This document shows, one piece after another, positions 8,056 to 14,834 of a stretch of 14,834 nt of DNA (the first letter of the stretch is position 1; every line of letters starts with the position of its first letter). The notes below the pieces were generated by a model, which was given only the letters and a program-made list of their open reading frames with translations, had not been told where the DNA came from and ran no database searches. The position numbers and the translations under genes are program-made. The DNA is from Chrysochromulina parva (lineage: Eukaryota > Haptophyta > Prymnesiales > Chrysochromulinaceae). The stretch lies in the NCBI GenBank assembly GCA_002887195.1, contig PJAB01001392.1, positions 1 to 14,834 of the forward strand. The letters run 5' to 3'.

Positions 8056-8147
8056 TGATGAGGGAGGCAATCAAACGTCATCAGAGGTCATCAGAGGCCA
8101 TCAACTCGAAGGGCACATGCTCATGTACTTACATCGATGACTTACAT
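8038..8147 (+). repeat. Nested direct repeats at and after the zinc-binding frame's stop
   Basis: A 16-bp word, tcgaagggcacatgct, occurs at 8038-8053 and again at 8106-8121 (offset 68). Between them gtcatcagag is repeated at 8077-8086 and 8087-8096 with a partial third copy to 8104. After the second long copy, acttacat occurs at 8127-8134 and 8140-8147. The first long copy is the last codons before the TAA, so this block is a local duplication that overlaps the end of the gene. Confidence 0.85.
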
Positions 8148-8562
8148 GTACTGCAAGGACTCCAACATTAACTTCACTTACCCGGCGAGGCACGAGGAGT
8201 CGAGAGTGGTACCACAGGTATCCTTGTATACCACAGGGGAACCACAGGGGGTACCAGATGCCGGTCGCGGTTGTTGTGCCGCTGGCCTCTCTTGAGTCGG
8301 CGCGCCGTCGTGGGGCCCTGCTTCCCTGCCCCCTGGGCCGAGACGCCGAGTCTTTACCGAGTCTTGGCTCGGAGGGTTTGCTTGCGTGCGCGTCCGTCCT
8401 TGATCATCCCATGTGTGTGAGCCGCCGGTCCGGATTAACGCCAACACAGCGCTGTTCAATTTGGCGAAACGGACATGAGTCGTCCCGTGATTGGAAACCT
8501 CTGAGTGTCGTGGGTGCGCAGAGCAGCAGCTTCCCGTCCAACGCAGCTCGCCGACACATCTC
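8056..8562. other. Non-coding space before the 8563 gene, with short repeats
   Basis: It holds the nested repeats described at 8038-8147, then an in-frame open stretch from 8149 that may belong to the gene upstream. Next comes a cluster of accacagg words at about 8211, 8230 and 8241, bracketed by GGTACC at 8208-8213 and 8250-8255. A 112-codon ATG frame at 8258-8596 has no domain and overlaps the next gene in another frame, so I do not call it. A word shared with the right end of the window lies at 8283-8301. Confidence 0.5.
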
Positions 8563-9351
8563 ATGCCTGCGACGCCATGGAAGGAGCCCGACATGAACGC
8601 GTACGACGGCCGCGGCTGGGAGCCTGAGCGCACGTGGCACACGCCGCGGCGGGACTCGAGCTCCGTCAAGGGGCCCTCTGGCCGATGGGTGCCACAATCT
8701 GAGGTTGCGAAGCCAGATTGGTATGGCTCGCCGGGCGTGCTCTCGTCGCGTGCAGGCGGCAAAGGCGGCCACTTCACTCCGGCCCCTGAAAATCGGAAGC
8801 CGCCGCCTACCGAGTGGCCTCAGCACGGTTCGTGGGGTGCGCCTAGCTATGAGACGAACCCCGGCTTCCACCCGGACCTGCGGCCGCGGCACGGCGATCG
8901 CGAGGCGCTGCCGTTCGAGGCGCCGATGCCGCGCCGTGCAAGCACGCCGCCGCCCAGCCGGCGCGGCATCGGCGACGTGCCGCAGCACCCGTTCATGATG
9001 CACGGTCATGTCACTATCCAGGGGCGCATCCAAAACAGGAGCCTGCATCACAGTCCCGGGTACGAGTCGCCCGATCGCGCGCTCGTCGGCGCAGAAGAGG
9101 CAGCCGCGCGCGCCGCAGCCAACAAGCGGCGTATGCGAGCGCAAGCCGCCCAGGCGGACGGCGCAGCCCGTGGCCTCGGCATGGCGGCACTCGACGCACG
9201 CCGTCGCGCCCTCGCAGCCGCAGAGAGGCGGCGCATTGCCGTGCCAGGGCCGGAGAGCGGATTAATCACGAATAAGCGGCACAATAGCCACGAGCCAGCA
9301 GCGCAGCGAGTGGCGACGCCCATCACAGTGGCGCATGCGGAGGGCTACTAG
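8563..9351 (+). CDS. Hypothetical basic, Pro/Arg/Ala-rich protein
   Basis: The frame is open upstream to a TTG at 8491, but the first ATG is 8563 (262 residues), with a second at 8593 (252 residues). It ends TAG at 9349-9351, followed at once by TGA. No family is recognised. The first 170 residues are rich in Gly, Pro, Trp and Arg with short aromatic motifs (GRWVPQ, KPDWYGSPG, TEWPQHGSWGAPSY, NPGFHPDLRPR) and look disordered. Residues about 195-245 are an Ala/Arg-rich helix (EEAAARAAANKRRMRAQ, ALDARRRALAAAERRR). There is no signal peptide or membrane segment. The repeated Pro-Gly-Tyr/Trp style recalls microtubule-associated filament proteins of cilia, but this is only a resemblance in composition. 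Its length and coding-like composition make it likely to be real. Confidence 0.55.
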   Translation: MPATPWKEPDMNAYDGRGWEPERTWHTPRRDSSSVKGPSGRWVPQSEVAKPDWYGSPGVLSSRAGGKGGHFTPAPENRKPPPTEWPQHGSWGAPSYETNPGFHPDLRPRHGDREALPFEAPMPRRASTPPPSRRGIGDVPQHPFMMHGHVTIQGRIQNRSLHHSPGYESPDRALVGAEEAAARAAANKRRMRAQAAQADGAARGLGMAALDARRRALAAAERRRIAVPGPESGLITNKRHNSHEPAAQRVATPITVAHAEGY

Positions 9352-9786
9352 TGATGCGCACGCACTCGCACACTCACCGGTGCTTTGTTTTTCCTGAGTT
9401 TTTGCTTTTTCCAACATCCAAGTCCGGTCGCCGGTCCGCCGCGTGTTCCTTACCGCGTGCGCGATAGAGCACCGGCGCAGATACAGATTCAGAGATTTCT
9501 GAATTGTCACTGTAAACTGAACAAGCTGTTACCTAATACCTCGACGTGTACCGTCACCGGTGCTATTGCGGACGTTGGCGATATGAGCGCCGCCCTGACC
9601 CGTGCAGAATCGGCCGCGAGATTCGATTCGTGTGTCTGTGTGGCCCGTGCTGCTCGAGTACTTTGTGAATCTGCTTCACAACCAAGAGTTGGCTCGGGCT
9701 GTGCGTTGTACTGACGTACCGTGTGGTCTGTGCCGGTAGACGCGGCTGTAGCGAGGTGGGATCAGATGAACGGTAGTACCCCGATA
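9352..9786. other. Intergenic space between convergent genes
   Basis: These 435 bp separate the 3' ends of the 8563 gene and the GT32 gene. The left part is T-rich on the + strand (about 9384-9413), unusual for this GC-rich window and suited to a 3' UTR. A TGTAA word, a polyadenylation signal in some algae, lies at 9511-9515. The word caccggtgct occurs twice (near 9376 and 9554). Short ORFs on both strands show no domain. Confidence 0.45.
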
Positions 9787-10833
9787 TCACTTATCTGTAA
9801 ATTGAGTTCGCTGCCCTCGTCCGCCTCCGCTTCTGCTGCGACGTTGGTGCTGCGCCACATAGCCGTCCGTGGCGCCCGCACTCAAGCGACGGCCAGGTCC
9901 CATCGGAGCCCGTGAAGACTTGTTCGTGCGCGAGTAAGGGCAGAGCTCGGTACCCGGCACCCGCGAGTAAAAGGGCGCCTGGCCTGAGACAGGGTCAAAG
10001 ACGACGAGCTCACAGCGCCGCACGTGCTTTGCGCCGGCCTGACGTGGCACCCGCCGTCGTCCCGTGAGCGTTGAGAGCGGCCGCTCCTCCCAGAGTTGCA
10101 CTGAGTGGCGGCGTCTGGCTATTGAGACGTTCGACGAGTCGCCGCACCTGCCGTCGCCGCCTTCGTGCAGCCAAACGTCATAGCCCCGTTTCATCGCTAT
10201 TGTGCCCATGTCATGACTTCGCCGGCTGGCCACCTGCGGCTTGAAATAGTCGCTGATGCTCCCAAATGTGTCGACTGCCGCATTGTACATTTGCAACAGC
10301 GCCTCGAGGTAGCGCCTCATGATCCCATGCCGAGGCGCGACCGCGATGAATGACTGAAAGAACTTGACGTTCCAACGCAAACTCTCGACCCTATCAGAGT
10401 TGGAAATGCATGTGACGAACTCCGTGTCTCGGCCGATGAGCGCCGACGAGTTCATCCTCGCCACCATATCCACATCAAAGTACAAACCACCGTGTTGGTA
10501 CAGAGCTGCGCCTCGGCAAATGTCGCCCTTGTACATACCGCTCACCTCGTTCTGAAAGAAAGGTAGGAGGGGCGGAAATGCGGCTCTTATCACCTGAACG
10601 CACTTCTCGTCATCGTAAAAGTGCACCACTGGATCACCACCAAACCACAAATCACCGATCGGCCGATGATGATGATGGATCGTCGAGCGCACGTTGCGGG
10701 CGAGGACGCGCTCAAGCGCGGTCAGACTCGCATCTGGCGCGCGAAGGAGGTCAACCTTATATGTGAATGAGAGAACGTGCGGGATCGTTCGTGATGCGTG
10801 CGCTTCGGAGGCGCGTGCGGCAGTGCCGCGCAT
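9787..10833 (-). CDS. GT32-family glycosyltransferase (DXD sugar-binding domain)
   Basis: The ATG at 10833 is the first after an in-frame TGA about 45 nt upstream, and the frame ends with TGA at 9787-9789 (348 residues). It starts the domain directly: IPHVLSFTYK (17-26) corresponds to the IPK-IHQ strand of the Gly_transf_sug/Och1 group. The diagnostic motif is GDICRGAALYQHGGLYFDVD (103-122), with Arg107 and the metal-binding Asp120-Val-Asp122. FFQSFIAVAPRHGIMRRYLEALL (158-180) matches the family's substrate-proximal helix. Such enzymes transfer hexoses from nucleotide sugars to glycans or lipids in the Golgi. The acceptor is unknown. No signal anchor is present, unlike typical type II Golgi transferases, so an upstream exon could be missing. 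The C-terminal third (FDPVSGQAPFYSRVPG, then a basic tail) is not conserved in families I know. It is divergent to the four-TM gene. Confidence 0.85.
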   Translation of the reverse strand: MRGTAARASEAHASRTIPHVLSFTYKVDLLRAPDASLTALERVLARNVRSTIHHHHRPIGDLWFGGDPVVHFYDDEKCVQVIRAAFPPLLPFFQNEVSGMYKGDICRGAALYQHGGLYFDVDMVARMNSSALIGRDTEFVTCISNSDRVESLRWNVKFFQSFIAVAPRHGIMRRYLEALLQMYNAAVDTFGSISDYFKPQVASRRSHDMGTIAMKRGYDVWLHEGGDGRCGDSSNVSIARRRHSVQLWEERPLSTLTGRRRVPRQAGAKHVRRCELVVFDPVSGQAPFYSRVPGTELCPYSRTNKSSRAPMGPGRRLSAGATDGYVAQHQRRSRSGGGRGQRTQFTDK

Positions 10834-10885
10834 GTTCCGTGTCCAAAAACTTGACCGGCGGCTCGACGAACCTCGTCAACACAAG

Positions 10886-10923
10886 TCAAGTCAAGTCAAG
10901 TCATGACACTTGACTTGACTTGA
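10886..10923. repeat. Pentamer-repeat hairpin
   Basis: Tandem TCAAG units on the left (10881-10903) are followed by the complementary TTGAC units on the right (10910-10923). Tcaagtcaagtca at 10891-10903 pairs perfectly with tgacttgacttga at 10911-10923 across a 7-nt spacer, giving a 13-bp stem. Slipped pairings are also possible. It lies about 55 bp upstream of the GT32 start codon. Confidence 0.9.
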
Positions 10924-10966
10924 TGTTCAACGCTTCTACGCTTTGTTCAACCACCGCGACGCGTGC

Positions 10967-10996
10967 TACCGGTACAGTACATGTACTGTACCGGTA
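10967..10996. repeat. Perfect 30-bp palindrome, GTAC-rich
   Basis: The sequence from 10967 to 10996 equals its own reverse complement, centred on 10981/10982 in gtacATgtac, with ACCGGT near both ends. The word ggtacagt recurs just outside (10994-11000). It may be a cruciform, a dimeric binding site or a relic of an inverted duplication; nothing in the sequence decides. Confidence 0.9.
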
Positions 10997-11013
10997 CAGT
11001 GCTGTACTAAGGT

Positions 11014-11025
11014 CCGAACGTTCGG
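11014..11025. repeat. 12-bp palindrome ccgaacgttcgg
   Basis: This perfect dyad follows the 30-bp palindrome by 17 bp and is itself followed by overlapping ggttc words. It adds to the dyad cluster in the divergent promoter space. Confidence 0.8.
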
Positions 11026-11202
11026 TTCGGTTCCGGTTCAAAAACACCGGGGGGAGCCGGCAGCCGGGACCCACTCCACACGGATCACACAGACGGGACT
11101 GTGCCGTCGTGTTCACGTTCACAGACGTCCCTAACACACCCTAACTCGCACGTCCGTGCGGTCGTCCCCACGAGAGCCGACCGAACCCACGGAGCCGGAC
11201 TG

Positions 11203-11208
11203 TATAAA
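11203..11208 (+). promoter_or_regulatory. TATA-like box upstream of the four-TM gene
   Basis: TATAAA occurs 42 nt before the ATG at 11250. With usual spacing, transcription would start near 11230-11238 and leave a very short 5' UTR. It is the only good TATA word before a gene start that I noticed in the window. Confidence 0.45.
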
Positions 11209-11249
11209 CGGTGTAGACGACGCTCAAGTTTCACGTGCGTGGCCCGACG

Positions 11250-12152
11250 ATGGACAGCACACCGTCCGTGCGGAAGCCGTCGCAGCAGTACATGGATTCT
11301 GCAGCAGTACGGGCCACGGCCTCGGTGCTCGTTCAGAGCAGCGTCGCCTCCTCGCGTGGAGCAGGGCGGCCACGCATCTTCTCAGCACTGCCGGTCGACT
11401 GCCCGTCGCAGTACTACCCCGAGATGATCTTAACAAGCCCGGACACCATGCGCGCCTTCCGCTCCTGGCTGCTGCTGCTGTGCATCACACAGGTGGCAGT
11501 CGCCCTCGGCATGTATTTCATCGTCTCGGCGACGCACGTGCTGCATGATCCGCTGAGCGAGCTGTTCACCGAAGCGGTCGCTGCACTGTGCGCCATTGCT
11601 GCGTGCGTCGGCATTGTGGGCGTCTGCGCCTCCTCGCGCCCGATGCTCCTCTTTTTCTACATCAATCAGCTTTGGGGGCTTGCCAACGTGTCGACCTTTG
11701 CAGTCATCAGCTTGAGTTCAGCCGATCAGAGCTCAGCCGCATGCCGCCTGTTCCGCGAAGGCGAGCTCACGCGCGCGCAGCTTGCTGACCGTGGCCTCGA
11801 CTGCGACGCTGTTCAGCGCACGACGCGCCACGTGAGCTACGCAGTCGGCGTTTTGCTGCTGCTCCTATTGGCCAGCTGCTTCTTGGCCAAAGCGTACTCG
11901 GAGAAGCTGCAGGACAAGGAGAATGACGAGCAGGACCGGGCGCTCGTCAACTTCGTCTGGCAGCGCCGGCGCGAGACGTGGGCCAAGCTCGAGAAGTTTG
12001 AGGACCTGGTGCTCCGCCAATTCGAAGATCTTCAGTCGGCGCTGCGCTCGCGCGATGCCGACACAGCCACCGCCGCCGCCGCCGCCTGCCCCTCACCGAC
12101 TGCTGGTGGCACGGCTGGTGGGTTCGCGTGTTTGCGAGCTCTGCCTTTATGA
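11250..12152 (+). CDS. Four-transmembrane protein with helical C-terminal tail
   Basis: The frame opens at a GTG at 11235, but the first ATG is 11250 in a favourable context (acgATGg), giving 300 residues. A Ser-rich 70-residue head precedes four hydrophobic segments at about 73-95, 108-127, 132-156 and 194-215. The loop between segments 3 and 4 is the longest and carries two cysteines (165 and 185, in ACRLFREGEL and RGLDCDAV). This gives a tetraspanin-like plan, but the CCG motif that defines true tetraspanins is absent and the loop is short. After segment 4 comes a charged helix (SEKLQDKENDEQDRALVNF, ETWAKLEKFEDLVLRQFEDL, about 217-265), suitable for a cytoplasmic coiled coil, then an Ala/Gly-rich end. 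No family assigned. A TATA-like box lies 42 nt upstream. The next gene on the same strand starts 186 bp downstream. Confidence 0.72.
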   Translation: MDSTPSVRKPSQQYMDSAAVRATASVLVQSSVASSRGAGRPRIFSALPVDCPSQYYPEMILTSPDTMRAFRSWLLLLCITQVAVALGMYFIVSATHVLHDPLSELFTEAVAALCAIAACVGIVGVCASSRPMLLFFYINQLWGLANVSTFAVISLSSADQSSAACRLFREGELTRAQLADRGLDCDAVQRTTRHVSYAVGVLLLLLLASCFLAKAYSEKLQDKENDEQDRALVNFVWQRRRETWAKLEKFEDLVLRQFEDLQSALRSRDADTATAAAAACPSPTAGGTAGGFACLRALPL

Positions 12153-12338
12153 GGTGCCAAATAATTTTCTTGTCATCGAGGGAACAAAGCTGCGAAGGTC
12201 ACCCCACAGTGTGTCCGCGATCTCGCGCTCGAGATCTCGCACGGCTCTCGTGGATCGATCGGGCCCCGACCGACCGCGGCGCACTCGCCGAAGCGGCGCG
12301 CAAGGCGGCCGCACAGCGCGCTCTCCACCTGTTGATCC

Positions 12339-12950
12339 ATGAACATTCGTGTCTGTGTCTTTCTCGTCTGCTGTTTAGCGGCTCGGAGCGTTGCAATGAT
12401 CATTCCGCTACCATCGCCGCGCGCACCGCCACGCTCAAGGATATTTGCGAGCGACGATGCTGCCATCGACGTAGAGTCGGTGAAGGAGTGCATGGGCATG
12501 AAGGTAAGCGAGATCAAAGCTGAGCTGGACCTGCGAAAGATCAAATGGGATGGACTGTTTGAGAAGGAGGAGCTTGCTAAGGTGCTGGCTAAAGCACGGC
12601 GAGAAGGGCGTGCGGATCCATTGCTAATCGACCAGTTCAACACGATGTCGGTTGAGCAAGCATGGGAGGCCACGCCACAGACCACATCTGAACCTGCAGC
12701 GGATGTTGACCTGGACGAAGCGACTGCAGCCGATGGCACACTACCCGGCGGTATGAGCCCTGACATGCTGCAGGCGGCGACGCAAGACCCCGAGATCATG
12801 GCGCTCCTTCGCAACCCCAAGTTGCAGGACCTCATGCGCAAGATGATGGCTGCTGGGCCCCAGGCTGCCTCTGAGATGCTGTCCTCGGACGCAGAGGCAC
12901 GAATGCTGTTATCGAGGTTTCAGACGTTGCAGGTGAAAATCGCGCAGTGA
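12339..12950 (+). CDS. Small presequence-bearing protein with STI1-like C-terminal domain
   Basis: ATG at 12339 to TGA at 12948-12950, 203 residues. Residues 1-19 (MNIRVCVFLVCCLAARSVA) are a clear signal peptide, followed by Pro/Arg-rich IPLPSPRAPPRSRIF; together they look like a two-part plastid or ER-derived presequence. Residues 48-88 (VKECMGMKVSEIKAELDLRK, then FEKEELAKVLAKAR) form a SAP-like or ARMET-C-like helix-turn-helix. After an acidic linker, residues 139-197 resemble an STI1 (Hop/HIP/Tic40-type) module: MSPDMLQAATQDPEIMALLR, NPKLQDLMRKMM and LSSDAEARMLLSRF fit its repeating D/N-P-x-hydrophobic pattern. STI1 modules bind chaperones or hydrophobic clients, so a role as an organelle co-chaperone or import factor is reasonable but inferred. 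Long antisense frames are shadows. The gene converges on the N2227 gene. Confidence 0.75.
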   Translation: MNIRVCVFLVCCLAARSVAMIIPLPSPRAPPRSRIFASDDAAIDVESVKECMGMKVSEIKAELDLRKIKWDGLFEKEELAKVLAKARREGRADPLLIDQFNTMSVEQAWEATPQTTSEPAADVDLDEATAADGTLPGGMSPDMLQAATQDPEIMALLRNPKLQDLMRKMMAAGPQAASEMLSSDAEARMLLSRFQTLQVKIAQ

Positions 12951-13186
12951 TGCTGAGTCCTGAGAGGTGTGGAGACTGGTTCGTTACCGTGCTGGAAGCC
13001 ACTCATAATTGTTGTTCACGTCAGAAACTACGTTTGAAACTACGTAGGCTTTCGTTCGCAAGCACCAAGCTGGTCCGCTTACGGTCATGGCACCATGCCA
13101 ACCGAACGCAAGTTGGTTCCGGCTGAACGGTACATGTCGACAGTCGAGCGGAGGAAACGAGGATCCCTAATACACGCATCGCATCT
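12951..13186. other. Convergent 3' space with a short direct repeat
   Basis: Between the STI1 gene and the N2227 gene there are 236 bp without a plausible gene. The word gaaactacgt is repeated at 13024-13033 and 13036-13045 with a 2-bp spacer. No terminator-like structure is expected in a eukaryote and none was identified. Confidence 0.5.
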
Positions 13187-14293
13187 CTATCTCGGGCCAC
13201 CCCGCTTGCGCGCCTTGAAGAATGCGGCCGTCCAAGCTGCCTCGTGCAGGAGAGCGTTGGGTCGTCGCAGGTACGGAGAGGGCACGAGGAGCGGCGGGCC
13301 CTCTGGTTCCAGCCCGAGGTCGGCGGCGAGCTCGAGCAGATGGCTCAGTGCCGGGCTGGGCCGCGGCGTGTACCCACCACCTTGGTGGTAGTGCAAAGGG
13401 CCACTGAAGATCCATGCTCCGCCGTCGACCAGAGCGTCGCGGACGGCGGTGCAGCCCGCGACGACGTCGTCCACGCAGTCCAGGAAGAAATGGGTACACA
13501 CGACATGGTGCTGCTGCTGGTGCCACGGCGGGCGCCACTGCGTGCTGGTGAGCGCTGATCGGCTGCGTAGCGCCGTCCATGAGATCGAGTTGTCGTCCTC
13601 GTCGCGCAAAGCATGCGGCTCCATAAAATCAGCAAGTTGCAGCGCGAGGTTGGGTGCCGGACGTGGCAGCACGTCCGGCACGGAGACGCTCGCTGTCCGT
13701 GACTTTGCATCCCAATTGTTGGGGAATGCATCGAGGAAAGGATGAAATTGCACCGACGCGACCTCTCCCACACCATGCAGGACGTGCCGCGCAAATCCAA
13801 GCGTCGCTTCGCTGCGCTCGAGGCCGGTGACGAGGGCGTGGGGTAGCGCATCCGCAAGTGCCCAGGCCAAACGGCCTTGGCCGCAACCCGGCACGAGTAC
13901 GCGCATGCGCTCGTCGGCCGGCCATCGCAACATCTCAGCGGACACGCCCGTCACAATCAGTGACCGCAGCTCCTCTGTGCCAGCAACACCGTCACGGCTC
14001 CAATCTTTGGCCAGATGCCTCCACAATGAACCGAGGCCGTCATAAGTTTCGGGCCGTTCCGACAGGCCAAGCCAATCCGCTGCACGTGCCAACGCGCTGC
14101 CTTGTGCCGGACTGCCATGGATCTGGGTGAGCGTTGCATCGTTCTTGTCGATCGCCATCAGTACCTCACGCTCGTACGTGCGCATGGCCGTCTCAAACCG
14201 AGGGTGTGCCGTTGGGAGCGTCGCAAATTCGCGAGCGACTGACTCGCGCAGCACGGCGTTCTGTCGAAGCAGTCGTCGACAGATTTCTGACAT
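13187..14293 (-). CDS. N2227-family SAM methyltransferase (carnosine N-methyltransferase-like)
   Basis: The frame extends upstream to a TTG at 14368, but the first ATG is 14293, giving 368 residues, close to the roughly 400 of yeast and animal members. Motif I is RVLVPGCGQGRLAWALADAL (131-150), near the family's VLVPG-GLGRLA, with the ribose-binding Glu159 in TGLERSEATL. SVSVPDVLP (203-211) and ADF (221-223) match the conserved PDV-P and GDF blocks. VCTHFFLDCVDDVV (265-278) aligns with the TcFFiDtA-Ni motif, and GGAWIFSGPLHYH (291-303) with GG-WIN-GPL-YH. The family methylates an imidazole nitrogen of carnosine-like dipeptides or peptidyl histidine. The substrate in an alga is unknown. About 25 residues (236-262, Ser/Arg/Gln-rich) are inserted before the FFLD motif. 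The N-terminal helix bundle (WRHLAKDWSRDG) is also typical of the family. No intron is needed. Confidence 0.87.
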   Translation of the reverse strand: MSEICRRLLRQNAVLRESVAREFATLPTAHPRFETAMRTYEREVLMAIDKNDATLTQIHGSPAQGSALARAADWLGLSERPETYDGLGSLWRHLAKDWSRDGVAGTEELRSLIVTGVSAEMLRWPADERMRVLVPGCGQGRLAWALADALPHALVTGLERSEATLGFARHVLHGVGEVASVQFHPFLDAFPNNWDAKSRTASVSVPDVLPRPAPNLALQLADFMEPHALRDEDDNSISWTALRSRSALTSTQWRPPWHQQQHHVVCTHFFLDCVDDVVAGCTAVRDALVDGGAWIFSGPLHYHQGGGYTPRPSPALSHLLELAADLGLEPEGPPLLVPSPYLRRPNALLHEAAWTAAFFKARKRGGPR

Positions 14294-14834
14294 GGTATGG
14301 GTTCGGGCGCGAGCTCTCCTAACGAGCTGGTGGATGAGGATGAGTCGACAGGAATGCAAGCGAGACAAGCGGGAGCGCCATCAAGCCGCGCTGTACCGAG
14401 CAGCGTGCCGTACCAGGCGTTCAATCAACACACACTCGGGTAGCTCGCTGAGCTCTTCCTCACAAAGAGGGGATGACCTCCACACGGTTGACTCAACAGA
14501 ACAGAAAAAGAAGAGAAAAAGGGGACCACTCCAACTCACCGTCAAAATCAAAAGAACAAAGAGGGTTCTGGTACCTATGGCCTTCATTTCGCCGACCGCC
14601 TTCGAGCAGGCGCGGGGAGGCGCTCTGGGAGCGGGTGGAGGCAGGGTCGGGTTCGCTGGGGGTGGCCTCTTCTGAGTCGGCCGCGGGGGGCGGTCGACTC
14701 CGGGCCTGCGGCGGTCTTGAGTCGGCCGCGGCTTCGGTCGTCGCGCTGACGTGCGGGTTGTGTGTTGTTGGTGGGTTTGGATGGTTGTGAGGTTCGTCTG
14801 TGCGGTCCGTGTGCCTTTGTGCGTCCGCGTGTCC
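14294..14834. other. Right-end non-coding, repetitive region
   Basis: This includes the 5' side of the N2227 gene. It holds an A/G-rich run (about 14498-14525), then G-rich and GTG-rich DNA to the window end. The frames that cross it are Ser/Arg-rich or Gly-rich and lack domains; a 32-codon ATG frame at 14577 is too short to call. No RNA gene is seen. Confidence 0.45.
14663..14731 (+). repeat. TGAGTCGGC words, also found at 8283-8301
   Basis: Tctgagtcggccgcgg at 14671-14686 and ttgagtcggccgcgg at 14717-14731 are near-copies. The first extends left to tggcctcttctgagtcggc (14663-14681), which matches tggcctctcttgagtcggc at 8283-8301 at 17 of 19 positions, on the same strand and in similar non-coding surroundings. 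Confidence 0.7.

Noticed and set aside
8038..8121. Possible CRISPR-like spaced repeat
   Set aside because: There are only two copies of the 16-bp word and the first is coding. The spacer itself contains tandem repeats, as expected of local duplication.
8258..8596. 112-codon ATG ORF
   Set aside because: It has no recognisable domain, overlaps the 8563 gene, and its composition is not coding-like. It could hold a small gene, but nothing supports one.
8404..9144. 246-codon minus-strand ORF opposite the 8563 gene
   Set aside because: Arg-rich composition without domains, typical of antisense frames in GC-rich DNA; the + strand frame has better start, stop and composition.
12173..12841. 222-codon minus-strand ORF
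   Set aside because: It is antisense to the STI1-like gene, which has a signal peptide and conserved motifs; this frame is Ser/Arg-rich with no domain.
14127..14675. 182-codon + strand ORF at the right end
   Set aside because: Its first part is antisense to the N2227 gene and its remainder is low-complexity; no domain seen.

Overview
This window looks like nuclear DNA of a GC-rich unicellular eukaryote, most probably a photosynthetic alga with secondary plastids. A haptophyte-like genome is my best guess, but that is inference. The reasons are: genes alternate strands with no operon logic and no Shine-Dalgarno sites; one gene has a clean GT-AG intron; several products belong to eukaryotic families (N2227/carnosine methyltransferase, GT32 sugar transferase, plant-type plastid MATE transporter); and two proteins carry signal-peptide-like N-termini followed by basic, Ser/Pro- or Arg-rich stretches, as expected of plastid presequences. 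No phage, transposase, rRNA, tRNA or CRISPR signal was recognised.

Layout, left to right: (1) 2-922 (+), the 3' part of a SAM-dependent methyltransferase related to the TrmB tRNA m7G enzymes, with a Gly-rich repeat insert. (2) 1249-4374 (-), a 1041-residue Ala/Glu/Arg-rich coiled-coil protein whose disordered head has duplicated Ser/Thr-Pro motifs. (3) 4502-6305 (-), a two-exon MATE transporter of the plastid EDS5/DinF type; its reading frame is restored by removing a 142-nt intron at 5128-5269. (4) 6519-7178 (+), a single-pass membrane protein with a C-terminal ShKT-like cysteine module. (5) 7480-8055 (+), a Cys-rich putative zinc-binding protein, probably fragmentary, with a 13-bp tandem repeat in its frame and a stop where an in-frame continuation seems to lie 96 nt further on. 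(6) 8563-9351 (+), a basic low-complexity protein of unknown function. (7) 9787-10833 (-), a GT32 (DXD) glycosyltransferase. (8) 11250-12152 (+), a four-transmembrane protein with a helical tail. (9) 12339-12950 (+), a small presequence-bearing protein with a C-terminal STI1-like domain. (10) 13187-14293 (-), an N2227-family (carnosine N-methyltransferase-like) enzyme. The last 0.5 kb is non-coding and repetitive.

The genes do not form an obvious pathway. They look like ordinary neighbours in a compact algal genome. The spaces between divergent genes are short (213 bp between the MATE and ShKT genes; 416 bp between the GT32 and four-TM genes). The second of these holds a 13-bp-stem hairpin of pentamer repeats, a perfect 30-bp palindrome and a TATA-like box, and is the most structured non-coding DNA here. 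I do not see a convincing new multi-gene system. The best leads are the interrupted zinc-binding gene, the structured divergent promoter, the repeat-bounded intron and the small STI1 protein.
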